From Pseudomonas sp. AL03 (GTDB taxonomy: Bacteria > Pseudomonadota > Gammaproteobacteria > Pseudomonadales > Pseudomonadaceae), in contig NZ_JASBRE010000003.1 of NCBI RefSeq assembly GCF_029960815.1, positions 248,001 to 312,000 on the forward strand: 64,000 nt of DNA. The letters are read 5' to 3'. The notes under the pieces were generated by a model that was not told the origin of the DNA, did no database searches, and worked only from the letters and a program-made list of their open reading frames with translations. Of the stretch, positions 53,067 to 61,991 are shown one piece after another (positions within the stretch are counted from its first letter, which is position 1; each line of letters begins with the position of its first letter). The translations under genes were made by a program, and so were the position numbers.

Positions 53067-53500
53067 GCGGCCGCATGGACGTCGCCCTGGCGATCACCGC
53101 CACGGAGCCACCCAATGTGTTCAACCATAACCTGGAGACCGTTCCGCGCCTGTACTAAGCCTCGCGCCCGGGGTCGGATTTCGAGTGGTCGCTGGTTCTG
53201 CTGCTGAAGTTCAAGTTATTGGTCCCGCGTGTACCGACCAAATCCGGCCTGATGCTGGGCCTTGGCGAGACTGGCGAGGAAGTGATCGAAGTCATGCAGC
53301 GAACGCGTGAACACGATGTCGACATGCTCACCCTCGGCCAGTACCTGCAACCGTCGCGCAGCCACTTGCCGGTCCAGCGTTTCGTGCACCCGGACGTGTT
53401 CGCCTGGTTCGCCGAGGAAGGCACCCGGATGGGCTTCAAGAACGTTGCATCCTGTCCTCTGGTGCGCTCGTCCTACCATGCTGATCAACAAGTTCAAGGG
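53067..53500 (+). pseudogene. Lipoyl synthase (LipA) C-terminal remnant
   Basis: The frame reads [26 protein letters not shown] and then a TAA at 53156. It resumes in the same frame with [54 protein letters not shown] and [17 protein letters not shown]. This is clear LipA, but the radical-SAM CxxxCxxC cluster and N-terminal half are missing. The LLQKFKQ segment of intact LipA here has leucines for both glutamines, and a cysteine replaces the usual glycine in ASGPLVRSS. It is a decaying second lipA copy, as found beside other pseudomonad loci. An intact lipA must exist elsewhere. Confidence 0.9.
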
Positions 53501-53609
53501 GTAATTGGAAAGACCTGGCGAGTCTGTCGTTGTTGCATGAGCCAAACGCTCGGCAGCCCGCCCAGTGGCGGCCGCTCGTTGAGCGGGACCGCCGGATAAG
53601 TCTGCAGAT

Positions 53610-53984
53610 TCAGCCCTTGGCCGCCATCGCGGTGACTTCCACGCGCATGCCTTCGACCGCCAGGGCGGCGATGCCAACGGCGGCGCGAACCGGCCAGGGC
53701 TTGGCGAAGAAGCGCTGGTAGACTTCGTTGAAAGCGGCGCGGTCAGCCATGTCGGTGAGGTAGATGGTCAGATGCAGAACCCGGTCCATGGAACTGCCGG
53801 CGTGCTCCAGCGCTACCTTGAGCGCCTGCAGGGTGCACTCGCTTTGCTCGATGATGCCGCCCAGTTCCAGGCTGCCGTCGGCGCGGGTGGGGATCTGAGT
53901 GGAGACCAGCAGGCTACCGAAACCGGCGACGTCGGAGGAGATGGATTCCGGATCGGGGAGGAAGGTGATGTCGTGGTTTGCCAT
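53610..53984 (-). CDS. RidA (YjgF/UK114) family protein
   Basis: This 124-residue protein is RidA-like: GFGSLLVSTQIPTRADGSLE (the strand before the pocket), GGIIEQSECTLQALKVALEH, DRVLHLTIYLTDMADRAAFN and the end PVRAAVGIAALAVEGMRVEV, where the arginine and glutamate of the R-A-A-V/E-G-x-x-V-E signature bind the imine substrate. RidA hydrolyses reactive enamines and imines from PLP enzymes. It may be free-standing or may support the PLP decarboxylase nearby, but the latter is only suggested by proximity. Trimer formation is expected. Confidence 0.9.
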   Translation of the reverse strand: MANHDITFLPDPESISSDVAGFGSLLVSTQIPTRADGSLELGGIIEQSECTLQALKVALEHAGSSMDRVLHLTIYLTDMADRAAFNEVYQRFFAKPWPVRAAVGIAALAVEGMRVEVTAMAAKG

Positions 53985-54132
53985 GGGGATCTCTTGCTTG
54001 AGGGGGTAAAGGGGGTCGTCGAGTATAGAGCGGTCGGCCCGACATGTTTAGCAGGCTGGGCCAGCCTTACGGTCCTTTGCATCGACCATGACTGACCCGA
54101 CTTCGCCGGATTTGTACTTAAATCCCCCCGAC

Positions 54133-54318
54133 TCAAGGCGCATTGACCACGACATAAGTCACATCGCTGCCCTGATACTGCGGTTGATACCAGGTTGAAC
54201 CGCCTTGCATGTACGCCGTGTTGTATTGGATGACTTGCACGCAATGGGTGGGCAGTTGCGCAGGCGTGAACATGCACCCGACCACCGCCGTGGCGATCGG
54301 ATGGTTTGGCTTTCATTG
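54133..54318 (-). pseudogene. Small exported protein remnant, frameshifted
   Basis: On the minus strand an ATG at 54318 gives MKAKPSDRHGG in one frame. The plausible body lies in another: IATAVVGCMFTPAQLPTHCV, GGSTWYQPQYQGSDVTYVVV and NAP then stop at 54133. The first reading joins to the second by one-base shift, giving a short signal-like N-terminus. Either it is a frameshifted gene or translation starts at the GTG or ATG inside (54273). It may also be an unusual small protein. I do not recognise the family. Confidence 0.4.
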
Positions 54319-54450
54319 ATCCCGCTCCTGGCCTGTGCACGTGCTTAACGCCCCGGTACCAAGGCTGATTATCAAGCCTAAACGCGGCGTGACCCGTTCG
54401 CCAGAAGGGCAAAAAACCCTATGGGCAAACCCGAGCGGAGCACTCTATGA

Positions 54451-54861
54451 TTGAAGCCCATGACGACCACCCCTCCGATTCGCCAACCCTGCCCGCCCGG
54501 CGCCTGCGATTGCGGGCGTGACCCGCTGCTGGAAACACCGGGTGCTGACGTGCGCATCCTGTTTCTGACTCGTTCAGAGGAAAAGCGCCTGATCGAACGC
54601 CTGGAAAACCTCCAGAGCCTGAGTGACCTCGAGCGTCTGCAACAGCGGATGTACGAGCAGTTGGGTATCCGCGTGAGCATTGCCCCCGGTTTCAACGAAG
54701 TACGCACCATGCGTGGTATCGGTATTAACCTCGGCGAACAACCGGGGTTATGCCGCAGAACCCGTCAGTCGATCCCGGCCGCGATTCGCCGCGCACTGGA
54801 GAAGCGTCCAGAGATTGCCTACGCGCTGCTCAATGCCAACGACCTGTTGCGCGATGCGTGA
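54451..54861 (+). CDS. Conserved-looking protein of unknown function (136 aa)
   Basis: This 136-residue protein has a Cys-rich N-terminus (PCPPGACDCGRDPLL, three cysteines), a Glu/Arg-rich helix (EEKRLIERLENLQSLSDLER), and a C-terminal block (GINLGEQPGLCRRTRQSIPA, IRRALEKRPEIAYALLNAND). The early cysteines could bind metal. Codon use and internal structure look real and the frame fits a gene common in Pseudomonas, but I cannot name a family or function. Confidence 0.7.
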   Translation: MKPMTTTPPIRQPCPPGACDCGRDPLLETPGADVRILFLTRSEEKRLIERLENLQSLSDLERLQQRMYEQLGIRVSIAPGFNEVRTMRGIGINLGEQPGLCRRTRQSIPAAIRRALEKRPEIAYALLNANDLLRDA

Positions 54862-55101
54862 AATCAGCCCGATGAACCTTGTTTCGCGGGTGAAACACGT
54901 GTCATCCACGACCCTGTACAAAAGCAACGAAACAGGATCAGCGGTCATACGCGGAGTCTGAGCCGCTGCTATGCCTTCTCATGGGAGAAACGGTTTCAAG
55001 CCAGTCAAGGATGAAGCTGGAAATACACGCGTGACCGTGGTCCCGGCGCCAGCCAGGTGCGCGAAGAGAAACAGGTGCCAATCCGTAGCAGGAGGTGGCA
55101 A

Positions 55102-55383
55102 ATGTTATTCATGGTCAGTTGGTCCATCAGTCCGGAAAATCGAAACACCGTGATCAAGCGCTTTCTCGAAACCAAAGGTGCTCCACCCGAAGGCGTCAAG
55201 ATGTTGGGGCGCTGGCATGCCGTCGGTGGTTCGAACGGTTTTGGCATCGCGGATGCCAGTGATGCCGTACAGATTCAGAAGTGGGTACTGCAATGGAACG
55301 ACCTCATGAACATGGAAGTCCATGCGGTGTTGACCGATGAACAGGCGGCGCCGCTGCTGGCCGCTGCTGTCGGCAAGCAATAG
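55102..55383 (+). CDS. DUF3303-family protein
   Basis: This 93-residue protein starts MLFMVSWSISPENRNTVIKR, then GAPPEGVKMLGRWHAVGGSN and GFGIADASDAVQIQKWVLQW NDLMNMEV. These are the blocks of DUF3303, a small ferredoxin-like-fold family without known function. I chose the ATG at 55102 because an AGGAGGTGG ribosome site lies eight bases before it; the open frame extends 15 codons further upstream. A terminator follows immediately. Confidence 0.85.
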   Translation: MLFMVSWSISPENRNTVIKRFLETKGAPPEGVKMLGRWHAVGGSNGFGIADASDAVQIQKWVLQWNDLMNMEVHAVLTDEQAAPLLAAAVGKQ

Positions 55384-55388
55384 TCGTT

Positions 55389-55414
55389 GGAGCGGCGAGC
55401 CAGCTCGCCGCTCC
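55389..55414 (+). terminator. Hairpin after the DUF3303 gene
   Basis: An eleven-base-pair stem (GGAGCGGCGAG / CTCGCCGCTCC) with a four-base loop begins five bases past the stop. It lacks a T tract and resembles the short REP-like palindromes of pseudomonads. Confidence 0.65.
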
Positions 55415-55534
55415 ATGCCTGCATATTGGCAACCGAACGTTTACCGTGCCCATGGGCGAATCCTGGCGTTGCGGCCGGAGCCACCTATGCTCTGAACCGG
55501 GGTACCGACATCAATCCATGGAGCACACACCACA

Positions 55535-56209
55535 ATGAACCTGTCCCGAAAACTGTTTATTGGCGCTACGCTGGCCAGCCTGCTCCTCGGCGGTTGCACC
55601 TCGAAAGTCACCGAGCGTGAGCAGTATTCCGGCTTCCTCTCCAACTACAACAACTTGCAACAGGTCACCACCACCAGCGGCGAAACAGCCATGCGCTGGG
55701 TCAGCCCGTCCTGGAATCCTGATGCCTATAACACCGTGACCTTCAACAAGCTGGAGCTCTACCCGGCGCCCCAGCCCAATGAGCGGGTCAATCGGCAAAC
55801 CCTGGACGAGTTACAGAGCTACATGACCAGCAAGGTCAAAGGCGTGCTGGGCCAGAAATACCGGGTGGTGTCGAGCGCAAAGTCAGCGCCAGCCGGTTCA
55901 AAAACCTTGATCATGCGCGCGGCGATCACCGGGGTGAATGCCGAAAACGAGGGCATGAAGTGGTATGAAGTGGTTCCGGTCGCCGCTGTCGTGGGGGGTG
56001 TTTCCGCTGTCAGTGGCCATCGCGATCAGGACTCCACACTGTTCATCGAGGCTGAGTTTATCGACGCCAGCAACAACCAGACTGTGGCCAAAGTGGTGCG
56101 CAAAGTCTTTGGCAGCACACTGTCAAACGCCAGCCAGAAGATCACCACCAAGGATTTCAAAGCGGCGATCGATAAACTGGGCACCGATTTGCAGGCGTTT
56201 ATCAGATAG
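55535..56209 (+). CDS. DUF3313-family lipoprotein
   Basis: This 224-residue protein has a lipoprotein signal with lipobox LLGGC (cysteine near residue 21). It is followed by TSKVTEREQYSGFLSNYNNL and VSPSWNPDAYNTVTFNKLEL, ITGVNAENEGMKWYEVVPVA and TLFIEAEFIDASNNQTVAKV, matching DUF3313 proteins. They are predicted outer- or inner-membrane-anchored periplasmic proteins of unknown function. It is a single gene with a REPIN just after its stop. Confidence 0.88.
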   Translation: MNLSRKLFIGATLASLLLGGCTSKVTEREQYSGFLSNYNNLQQVTTTSGETAMRWVSPSWNPDAYNTVTFNKLELYPAPQPNERVNRQTLDELQSYMTSKVKGVLGQKYRVVSSAKSAPAGSKTLIMRAAITGVNAENEGMKWYEVVPVAAVVGGVSAVSGHRDQDSTLFIEAEFIDASNNQTVAKVVRKVFGSTLSNASQKITTKDFKAAIDKLGTDLQAFIR

Positions 56210-56218
56210 TTCGATTGC

Positions 56219-56294
56219 TTTTTGTAGGCGCACGGCTTGCCGGCGATGACGTTCTCAAGGGCGCTATCGCCGGCACGCCGTGCTCCTACAAAGG
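56219..56294. repeat. REPIN-type inverted pair of REP sequences
   Basis: Two imperfect REP arms in inverted orientation (TTTGTAGGCGCACGGC... and ...GCCGTGCTCCTACAAA, each containing GCCGGCGAT-like cores) flank a spacer of about 18 bases. It fits the mobile REPIN organisation, which is mobilised by RAYT transposases. It sits between DUF3313 and ligD and could act as a shared terminator. Confidence 0.75.
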
Positions 56295-56303
56295 TGTGTA
56301 TGG

Positions 56304-58910
56304 CTACTTCTTTATCCCTACCCGTCGCCGCATCTCGGCGGTGATCGACTGCCGGGTTTGCTTCAGGTCCGCCCAAGGTTTATCACCGACCTCGGCCAGG
56401 CGTTCATGCACAGTGTGCACGTTCCATTGATTCCCTCCCTTGAGCTCACCCACCTCCTCCCGAAAGATCGGCACTGACACCGGCAGTCCTTCCCGGGTGC
56501 GCGCGGCGTAGGCGCAGATGGTCGTGGCGCCCAGACCGTTGCGCAGGTAATCGATGAAGATCCGCCCTACCCGGTTCTTCGGTCCGGACACAGCGGAAAA
56601 ACGCTCCGGCAGCAACTTGGCCATGTGGCTGACAATCGCGTGGCTGAAGTCCTTCACCTCGTCCCAACCGAGCTTGCGGGTCAGTGGCACCACCAGATGA
56701 ATCCCTTTGCCGCCGCTGGTCTTGAGGAACGCCTTGAGCCCCAACTCATCGAGTACCGACAGGGTCAATTGAGTCGCCTCCACCATGCTTTTCCAGGGCA
56801 GCGCCGGGTCCGGGTCGAGGTCGAGGACGAAGCGGTCGGGTTTGTCGAGGTTGTCCGAGGTAGCGTTCCAGGTGTGCAGTTCAACGGTACTCATTTGCAC
56901 GGCACCGATCAGGGCTTCGGCATTATTGATGATCATCACCGGTTGGCCGGTGAGTGCCTTGTCCAGGGTGGTGATCCCCGGAATGGCCAGGCGCTCGGCG
57001 TTTTTCTGGAAAAACAGTTCGCCGGCGATGCCGTCCGGGGCGCGAACCAGCGCCACTGGCCGGTCCTTCAGTTCGGGCAAAATCCATTCGGCGACGCTGG
57101 CGTAATACTCGGCCAGTTGCACTTTGGTGGTGCCGCTGCTTGCATCGATCACCCGGTCCGGGTGAGTGATGCGCACCTTGCCCGCGCCGAGGCCGATTTG
57201 TGATGGCGCGGGTGCGGGTGCGGCTTGGGTGGTTTTCTTTTTGGTCGCGGCAGAGGGTTTTTCTGCGGGGGCTTTTTTAGCGGCTTTGGGCTTCACGGCT
57301 TTTGGACGCTCCTCGGTAATGTCGTCGGCAGGTTTGTCGTCACGCAGACCATGGAACACCGCATGGCGGACTGAACCTTCTTTGGTCATTTCGGCAAAAG
57401 CCACCTCGGCCAGCAGCGTGGGTTTGAGCCAGTGCACACCCTTGGCGTCAAAACCGGTCGGTGGATTGACCACTGAACTCTTTTTGGTTTGCAACGGTTT
57501 CAGTTGCTCGTAGATGCGCTTGAGCGTCGTCTCGTTGAACCCGGTGCCGACCTTGCCTGCGTAACGCAACTCACCGCTGTCGCGGTCATGCAGTCCCAGC
57601 AGCAGCGCACCAAAGGCATTGCGCAAACCTTTGGGATCTGTGAAGCCAACGACGACGAACTCCTGCCGATGCTTGCACTTGAGTTTGATCCAGTCGCCGC
57701 TGCGCCGTGAAACGTAAGGCGAGCCCAGACGCTTGCCGATCAACCCTTCCATCTGCATTTGGCAGGCACTGTTGAGCAACGCTTCCGGTTCTTCACTAAA
57801 GGCATCGGAAAAGCGCAGCAACGGGTCTTTATTGGGGGTGAGCACCGTCGACAGCGCAACCCTTCGCTCCTCGACAGGCACCTCGCACAGGTCCACACCG
57901 TTGAGGTAAGGCATGTCGAACAGGTAGTAAACGATGTTGCCGCTGCGGCCCGAGTCGAAGGCGTTTTGCAAGGACTGAAAGTCCGGCACGCCCAGCTCGT
58001 CGGCGACCACCATCTCACCGTCGAGCCAGGCGGATTCGAGACCCAGCGAAGCCAACGCCTCGGCTTGTTTGGGCAGTTTGTGGGTCCAGTCGTGACCGTT
58101 ACGGGTGAAGAGTTTGACCTCGTCGTGGTCGATGCGGGCCATGATCCGATAGCCATCGAATTTGATCTCATAGCTCCACTCGCCGTCCCGGGCTTTTTCG
58201 ACCAGCGTCGCCAGTTCCGGTTTGAGCAGGTCCGGCAATTTGGCTTTGCGGGCGCCCGTCAATGGCGCCGACTGTTCCTTGCGCGCCGCGGCGGCGGGTC
58301 TTTTGATGGGTTTGGGTGTGGCAGCGGTCTTCGGCTTTTTGGCCACGATGGTCCGATCACTGAGCACGCTGTCGGGCTCGGCGGCGACCACGTCGTAATC
58401 GCTTTCGGGTTTGGCTGCGCCGTCCTGATGCTTGATCAGAAACCATTGTTCCTGCTTGCCCGGCATGTGCGTGCGCACCAGGTTCCACAGGCCGCCGAGC
58501 TTCTCGCCTTGCAGCTCGAACTTCAGCTTGCCCTTGGCGTACGCCTTGGCCGGGTCGTCCTGAGGAATCCACACCCCTCGGTCCCAGACAATCACATCAC
58601 CGGCGCCGTAATGCCCCTCGGGAATGCTGCCCTCAAAGGTCGCGTAATCAATCGGATGGTCTTCGACGTGGACCGCCAGGCGCTTGACCTTGGGGTCCAG
58701 TGACGGGCCTTTGGGCACCGCCCAGCTTTTCAGCGCGCCATCGAGTTCCAGGCGAAAGTCGTAATGCAGGCGCGAGGCGTCGTGCTTCTGGATACAGAAC
58801 TGCAAGGCATGGTCTTTCGCGTTTTTTTTGCCCCCACGTTTGGCAGCGGCCGGTTCAGAGGTCGCCGAGAAGTCGCGCATGCGGTTGTAATCGTCCAGGC
58901 TCCTGGTCAT
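56304..58910 (-). CDS. ligD: DNA ligase D (PE-ligase-polymerase)
   Basis: This 868-residue multidomain repair enzyme of bacterial non-homologous end joining has a 3'-phosphoesterase domain at residues ~30-160 (HDASRLHYDFRLELDG, DHPIDYATFEGSIPEGHYGA with the catalytic histidines). The ATP-dependent ligase domain at ~235-530 has its nucleotidyl lysine at Lys250 in YEIKFDGYR. The C-terminal primase-polymerase domain (~580-868) has FVLDLDPDPALPW and the catalytic aspartates. It normally works with Ku, which is not in the window. Start overlaps the methyltransferase stop by four bases (ATGA). It is the last gene of a three-gene operon. Confidence 0.95.
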   Translation of the reverse strand: MTRSLDDYNRMRDFSATSEPAAAKRGGKKNAKDHALQFCIQKHDASRLHYDFRLELDGALKSWAVPKGPSLDPKVKRLAVHVEDHPIDYATFEGSIPEGHYGAGDVIVWDRGVWIPQDDPAKAYAKGKLKFELQGEKLGGLWNLVRTHMPGKQEQWFLIKHQDGAAKPESDYDVVAAEPDSVLSDRTIVAKKPKTAATPKPIKRPAAAARKEQSAPLTGARKAKLPDLLKPELATLVEKARDGEWSYEIKFDGYRIMARIDHDEVKLFTRNGHDWTHKLPKQAEALASLGLESAWLDGEMVVADELGVPDFQSLQNAFDSGRSGNIVYYLFDMPYLNGVDLCEVPVEERRVALSTVLTPNKDPLLRFSDAFSEEPEALLNSACQMQMEGLIGKRLGSPYVSRRSGDWIKLKCKHRQEFVVVGFTDPKGLRNAFGALLLGLHDRDSGELRYAGKVGTGFNETTLKRIYEQLKPLQTKKSSVVNPPTGFDAKGVHWLKPTLLAEVAFAEMTKEGSVRHAVFHGLRDDKPADDITEERPKAVKPKAAKKAPAEKPSAATKKKTTQAAPAPAPSQIGLGAGKVRITHPDRVIDASSGTTKVQLAEYYASVAEWILPELKDRPVALVRAPDGIAGELFFQKNAERLAIPGITTLDKALTGQPVMIINNAEALIGAVQMSTVELHTWNATSDNLDKPDRFVLDLDPDPALPWKSMVEATQLTLSVLDELGLKAFLKTSGGKGIHLVVPLTRKLGWDEVKDFSHAIVSHMAKLLPERFSAVSGPKNRVGRIFIDYLRNGLGATTICAYAARTREGLPVSVPIFREEVGELKGGNQWNVHTVHERLAEVGDKPWADLKQTRQSITAEMRRRVGIKK

Positions 58911-59902
58911 GGCGCACCGGCTGACGACGTAACGGGTCCCCCGATACCTGCGCCGATGCGCGTGACGATCAGGGCGACGACGGCAATTCGTTCCACCCGC
59001 TGATAGCCAGGGGTCAACAGTTCTTCGCCGAACACATCAGGGTCTAGTTCGTGGTAAGTCCAGCCGAACATCGGCGATTCCAGACGCGGCGTCACCGCGT
59101 CCAGAAAAGGATCGAGACCATCGATCATCGCCACGCCGGTGTACAGCACCAAAGAGCCACCGGGGGCCAACCGATACAGGGCTTGCTCGACAATGCGCAA
59201 CGACAATTGCGCGCCGAGCGCCCCGCCGCCATGCCGGTAAGCACGCTCGGCCGGGTCGGCCATGTAGGGTGGATTGGCGACGATCAGGTCGAAGTTGCCG
59301 TCGACGTCCTGCAGCACATCGCTGGCCTCTATGCTGACGTTAGTCACCTCGGCGAGCGCGGCGTTGACTGCCGTCATGCGTAACGCCGAAGGGTTGATGT
59401 CCACGGCCAGCACTTCGGCTTCACGGCGAGCGCGGGCGATCACAATCGCCCCAACGCCCGCACCGCAGCCGATGTCCACGGCGCGCCTGATCGGCGCGAA
59501 GCTCTGTTGCAGATGGGCGTGAATCAGCCGGGCAAAACGGTAGGTGTCAGGTCCGAAGAACACCGCATCAGCGGCATCGGTGGGGTAGCCCGAATGCACG
59601 AACAGCAGGTCATCGAGGCTTGACCAGCGCACATGACTTCTCAGTCGACCATTGCTTTCCCCGAGGACGCCCGCCTGTTGCAACTGCCGCTGTTCATCCA
59701 CCGACAACAGATCGGGCTCAAACGGCCGCGACCAGCCGAATACTTCGCGCAGGGTCCGGGCGCTTTGTCCGAAGGCGCGATCATTGACCCGCTGGTGGGT
59801 CAGCGGCGTTGGCGTAATGAATCGGTAACCGTCGGCCTGCAAGCGGCGCCCCAATTGCAGTAAGGCCAGGTCGGCAGCGCTAAGCTGTTCTTCCTGATTC
59901 AT
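58907..59902 (-). CDS. Class I SAM methyltransferase with NPPY motif
   Basis: This 331-residue protein has the SAM-binding motif ADIGCGAGVGAIVIARARRE and an LIVANPPYMADPAERAYRHG block, the (D/N/S)PPY motif of N-methyltransferases acting on glutamine, adenine or amine nitrogens (HemK/PrmC-like). The N-terminal domain (residues 1-110) resembles the helical part of PrmC-type proteins. Target unknown: protein glutamine or nucleic acid base are possibilities. Ten bases separate it from the upstream redox-enzyme gene and its stop overlaps the ligD start, so the three are one operon. Confidence 0.85.
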   Translation of the reverse strand: MNQEEQLSAADLALLQLGRRLQADGYRFITPTPLTHQRVNDRAFGQSARTLREVFGWSRPFEPDLLSVDEQRQLQQAGVLGESNGRLRSHVRWSSLDDLLFVHSGYPTDAADAVFFGPDTYRFARLIHAHLQQSFAPIRRAVDIGCGAGVGAIVIARARREAEVLAVDINPSALRMTAVNAALAEVTNVSIEASDVLQDVDGNFDLIVANPPYMADPAERAYRHGGGALGAQLSLRIVEQALYRLAPGGSLVLYTGVAMIDGLDPFLDAVTPRLESPMFGWTYHELDPDVFGEELLTPGYQRVERIAVVALIVTRIGAGIGGPVTSSAGAP

Positions 59903-59912
59903 GAAGGGCTCC

Positions 59913-61298
59913 CTATCGAAATCCGGATTTGAGTTCGATGAACCGTCGCGTGGCCATCAGACCAGCCGGGTGAGCGTGCCGATGGGCAGACAGCCATGGG
60001 ATCAACACTTGCATTTGCTCGTCGGCGGAAAGCCCATTAAGTGTAGCTTGCAGGCGTTGGACATCCGGGTCATTGGCGGGCACTGGCGGTTCGGTCGCGA
60101 CGCTGGTGCCACGTCGAACCGCTGCCGGCGATCGCTCAGGTCGCCAGTCTCCGGCGATCCAGTCGTGCAGCAGCTGTTTTTCGTAGGGGCTGAACACCCC
60201 GAACATGCCCGCGCCGTCGCCATCGATCAGTTGCCAGAAACGGCTGGCGTGCGGGTCCTGATGACGTTTGATCCAGCCCTTGTTTTCAAGGGCGCTAAGG
60301 AAGCCCGGAAACTGCTCCGGCGACGACAACCATTGATTAACGGTATTGCCTTCAAACCGGCAGTAATCGGAATGCATGTGCTGACCAAACGGGCGCTTGC
60401 GTTCAAGCATGTTCAGCAACTCGCCGTACACGTCGAACGACTCGATGATCGCGCGACTGCCCTGCCCCAGATCGTTGAGACGATAACCCAACGCGACCCT
60501 GCGCAGAAAATCTTCACGGTCGGCTTCCACTGGCAGCAATTGCAGCACCGACTGCACGGCCTTTTGTGCGTGGCCAGTGCTGGCATTGTCGATGGTCACG
60601 TGCAGGGTGAAGTAATACGGATCGATACCCAGCTCGCTGAGTTCATAGGCGCTGATCAGCAAATGCAGCGGCAGCTGTTCATAGCCGAGGTTGTAGCCGA
60701 TCACCTCCGGCAAAAAATCGTCGCTGCAATAACCGAGCGCCAATTGCACCGCACCTTGCAGGTAACGCTCGTCTGCGATGAAGCCGTTGTCTTGCAAACC
60801 ATGCTCGGCGAGCAGCTTGCGGTAGATCACCACATGATTTTGCGCCGGGTTGCCGTCGCCCAACTCTTCCAGATAGGTGCAAATCAGGCCTTCGAAACGA
60901 GGGTCATGCCAGTGCTGCAACAGGCCATACAGCCATGCTCCGTCGACCAGTTTGGTCGGGGCAACGGCTTGCAGGAAAAACAACGCGTGCGCCTTGTTAG
61001 TGAAGAACTGCCGAGGCCCGCCGTCCTTGCGTTTTTGCAGGTAGTCGGCGTATTGGCGAGCGACCTCGGCGCAGTGCTGTTCGACAAAGATTTGCAGTGC
61101 CGACAGGTCTTGCGGTATGTCCGCGGGCAGGTCCGCTGCGTGCGCAAGTTGAGCCTCGAGGAAGGTTTTGCCGAGTGCGCGCTGGTGTTCGGTATCGCCG
61201 CTCAGTAATAACTGTTCATAGATAAGCTTCATGCTGCCGGCGGTCGGAATCGAGCGTTCGTGGGCCGGCTGGGATTCAATTCGTGTCAGGGCAGTCAT
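59913..61298 (-). CDS. Heme-oxygenase-like iron-containing redox enzyme family protein
   Basis: This ~461-residue protein belongs to the iron-containing redox enzyme group (heme-oxygenase-like diiron fold). Family-like blocks are FFTNKAHALFFLQAVAPTKL, GAWLYGLLQHWHDPRFEGLI, YLEELGDGNPAQNHVVIYRK and DPYYFTLHVTIDNASTGHAQ, with several conserved Glu and His residues suited to bind a diiron centre. Members act in varied oxidative N- or C-chemistry; substrate unknown. I chose the ATG at 61298. It leads the operon with the methyltransferase and ligD. Confidence 0.8.
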   Translation of the reverse strand: MTALTRIESQPAHERSIPTAGSMKLIYEQLLLSGDTEHQRALGKTFLEAQLAHAADLPADIPQDLSALQIFVEQHCAEVARQYADYLQKRKDGGPRQFFTNKAHALFFLQAVAPTKLVDGAWLYGLLQHWHDPRFEGLICTYLEELGDGNPAQNHVVIYRKLLAEHGLQDNGFIADERYLQGAVQLALGYCSDDFLPEVIGYNLGYEQLPLHLLISAYELSELGIDPYYFTLHVTIDNASTGHAQKAVQSVLQLLPVEADREDFLRRVALGYRLNDLGQGSRAIIESFDVYGELLNMLERKRPFGQHMHSDYCRFEGNTVNQWLSSPEQFPGFLSALENKGWIKRHQDPHASRFWQLIDGDGAGMFGVFSPYEKQLLHDWIAGDWRPERSPAAVRRGTSVATEPPVPANDPDVQRLQATLNGLSADEQMQVLIPWLSAHRHAHPAGLMATRRFIELKSGFR

Positions 61299-61492
61299 GG
61301 GTACGTCTCTCGGTCTGAGGCCAGTGGCAGGACGCTGAATCAGCACGTCTCTTCATCAGCAGAGCGACACGCCCGGAAAAAAATTCCATCGGCGTTGAAA
61401 TCGCCCAGACAGACGGGCTAGTGGCGCGGCACCCGGCGCCACATCAAGTGAATATACTCAGCGGGTGTTGACTCATCCTTCGGAGAGCAATC

Positions 61493-61945
61493 ATGCGCAC
61501 GGTTCATGTCATCGAGCCCGAAAAAACCCCCGACCCGGTCAATGTCGTGGGTGAGACCATCACCATTCTCGCGGGCGGGGATCTGAGTAAACCTTTTGAA
61601 ATGCATATCCAGGAGGGCGTGCAAGGGGGTGGGCCGCCCCCGCATTTTCACCCTTGGGACGAGGCGTTCTACGTCATTGACGGGCAGGTGGAAGTAACGG
61701 TTGCGGGCAAGTCCACCACCGTTTCGCCTGGGGGTTATGTGCATATCCCTGGTGGGTCCATTCATGCTTACAAGAACGTCAGCGCCACCGCGAAAATGAT
61801 CGGTGTGGTGTCTGATCCGCGCGGTGGTCAGTTCTTTGCGGCGGTGGATCAGCTCAAAGTGCCGGAGGATCTGCCGCGGATACTGGAGATCGCCGAGAGC
61901 TTCGGGGTTACGTTTCTGGTGCCGAAAGCACCTGAAGCCCGGTAG
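61493..61945 (+). CDS. Single-domain cupin protein
   Basis: This 150-residue protein has one cupin fold: motif 1 is GPPPHFHPWDEAFYVIDGQV (metal-binding His-x-His...Glu), and motif 2 is GGYVHIPGGSIHAYKNVSAT with a further metal-binding histidine. It may bind a metal and a small ligand; its reaction is unknown. A GGAGAG ribosome site precedes the ATG. It is monocistronic with divergent and convergent neighbours. Confidence 0.88.
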   Translation: MRTVHVIEPEKTPDPVNVVGETITILAGGDLSKPFEMHIQEGVQGGGPPPHFHPWDEAFYVIDGQVEVTVAGKSTTVSPGGYVHIPGGSIHAYKNVSATAKMIGVVSDPRGGQFFAAVDQLKVPEDLPRILEIAESFGVTFLVPKAPEAR

Positions 61946-61991
61946 AGGCCAGGGTTTCAGCAGCTTCAGTCAGTGTGATGGCGAGCGATCA

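Noticed and set aside
57759..58703. 314-residue plus-strand frame across ligD
   Set aside because: Antisense shadow of ligD. No recognisable domain.
59901..61208. 435-residue plus-strand frame across the heme-oxygenase-like gene
   Set aside because: Antisense shadow. The minus-strand gene has coherent domain blocks and an operon context.
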